Assembly (NCBI GenBank): GCA_910586445.1 | Contig: CAJUHV010000064.1 | Coordinates: forward strand, 1-22,387 | DNA: 22,387 nucleotides | Direction of reading: 5' to 3' | Source: an uncultured Eubacterium sp. | GTDB taxonomy: Bacteria > Bacillota > Clostridia > Lachnospirales > Lachnospiraceae | Part shown: positions 22,333 through 22,387 of the stretch, piece by piece | Layout: the number at the start of each line of letters is the position of its first letter | How positions within the stretch are numbered: position 1 is the first letter of the stretch | Notes under the pieces: model-generated | Databases searched by the model: none | What the model was told of the DNA's origin: nothing | What the model saw: only the letters and a program-made list of their open reading frames with translations | Position numbers and translations under genes: made by a program

Positions 22333-22387
22333 CTAGAGCGTGTTTGAAAAATCATTTCCGCGATCTGCACTCCCCACTTTGCGGATA
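22333..22387 (+). mobile_element. Dispersed repeat, copy 4, running off the window
   Basis: CTAGAGCGTGTTT then GAAAAATCATTT, followed by a stem TCCGC (22357-22361)/GCGGA with an 18-base loop. It sits exactly where the minus-strand frame is lost and continues past the last base, so it may be the end of an insertion sequence or a miniature element whose body lies outside. Confidence 0.5.

Noticed and set aside
1..22387. tRNA or rRNA genes
   Set aside because: No cloverleaf with a conserved T-loop and no rRNA signature was seen on either strand by eye; a tRNAscan run would settle it.

Overview
The window looks like chromosome of an anaerobic gut-type Firmicute, most likely Lachnospiraceae (Clostridia). 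The reasons are moderate G+C, GGAGG-type ribosome binding sites, sigma-A promoters of the TTGACA/TATAAT type, an FMN riboswitch ahead of a ribD-ribE-ribBA-ribH operon, a BceS-type histidine kinase, and an ECF sigma factor paired with a DUF4179-like membrane protein. The genus cannot be fixed from the sequence alone.

Layout, left to right. (1) Bases 1-564 are the 3' end of a gene cut by the window edge, probably the C-terminus of a family 2 glycoside hydrolase. (2) Bases 773-4123 form a transcription unit of a DUF4358-like lipoprotein, an MBOAT O-acyltransferase (AlgI-like) and a DHHW/AlgX-like protein, that is, an O-acetylation module for an extracellular polymer, with its own promoter and terminator. 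(3) Bases 4498-5230 hold a half-size EamA transporter and a frameshifted small membrane protein gene. (4) Bases 5343-7314 are a YtrA-type GntR repressor with an ABC ATPase and permease, with an inverted repeat lying over the promoter -10. (5) Bases 7315-8180 are a graveyard of mobile DNA: a serine recombinase tail, and an IS200/IS605 remnant followed by a dense series of stem-loops. (6) Bases 8180-13791 are the riboflavin operon under an FMN riboswitch, running without a visible terminator into purine nucleoside phosphorylase and a nicotinamidase-like hydrolase. A small (p)ppGpp synthetase follows, then a convergent ZIP metal transporter. (7) Bases 15731-18204 are an EcoRII-like type IIE restriction-modification system, predicted to recognise CCWGG, whose methyltransferase carries an N-terminal ribbon-helix-helix domain. 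(8) Bases 18238-19934 are a two-component system of the bacitracin-sensing type, with no ABC transporter beside it. (9) Bases 20425-22120 are an ECF sigma factor with its probable membrane partner. (10) The right edge holds a minus-strand coding remnant that stops exactly at a dispersed repeat.

A short repeat, CTAGAGCGTGTTT plus a looser AT-rich extension, occurs four times on the plus strand (689, 8649, 18915, 22333) and once, diverged, on the minus strand (4080). It adjoins operon ends, the riboswitch leader, a regulator stop codon and a broken gene, so it looks like the end of a small mobile element. The other strong unexplained signal is a run of seven hairpins within 160 nt downstream of the IS200 remnant (7979-8138). 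Two of these are 14-bp palindromes that differ by compensatory changes.

The riboflavin genes make riboflavin from GTP and ribulose 5-phosphate, and FMN is expected to shut them down through the riboswitch. The neighbouring purine, NAD and ppGpp genes put several GTP- and cofactor-related functions side by side.
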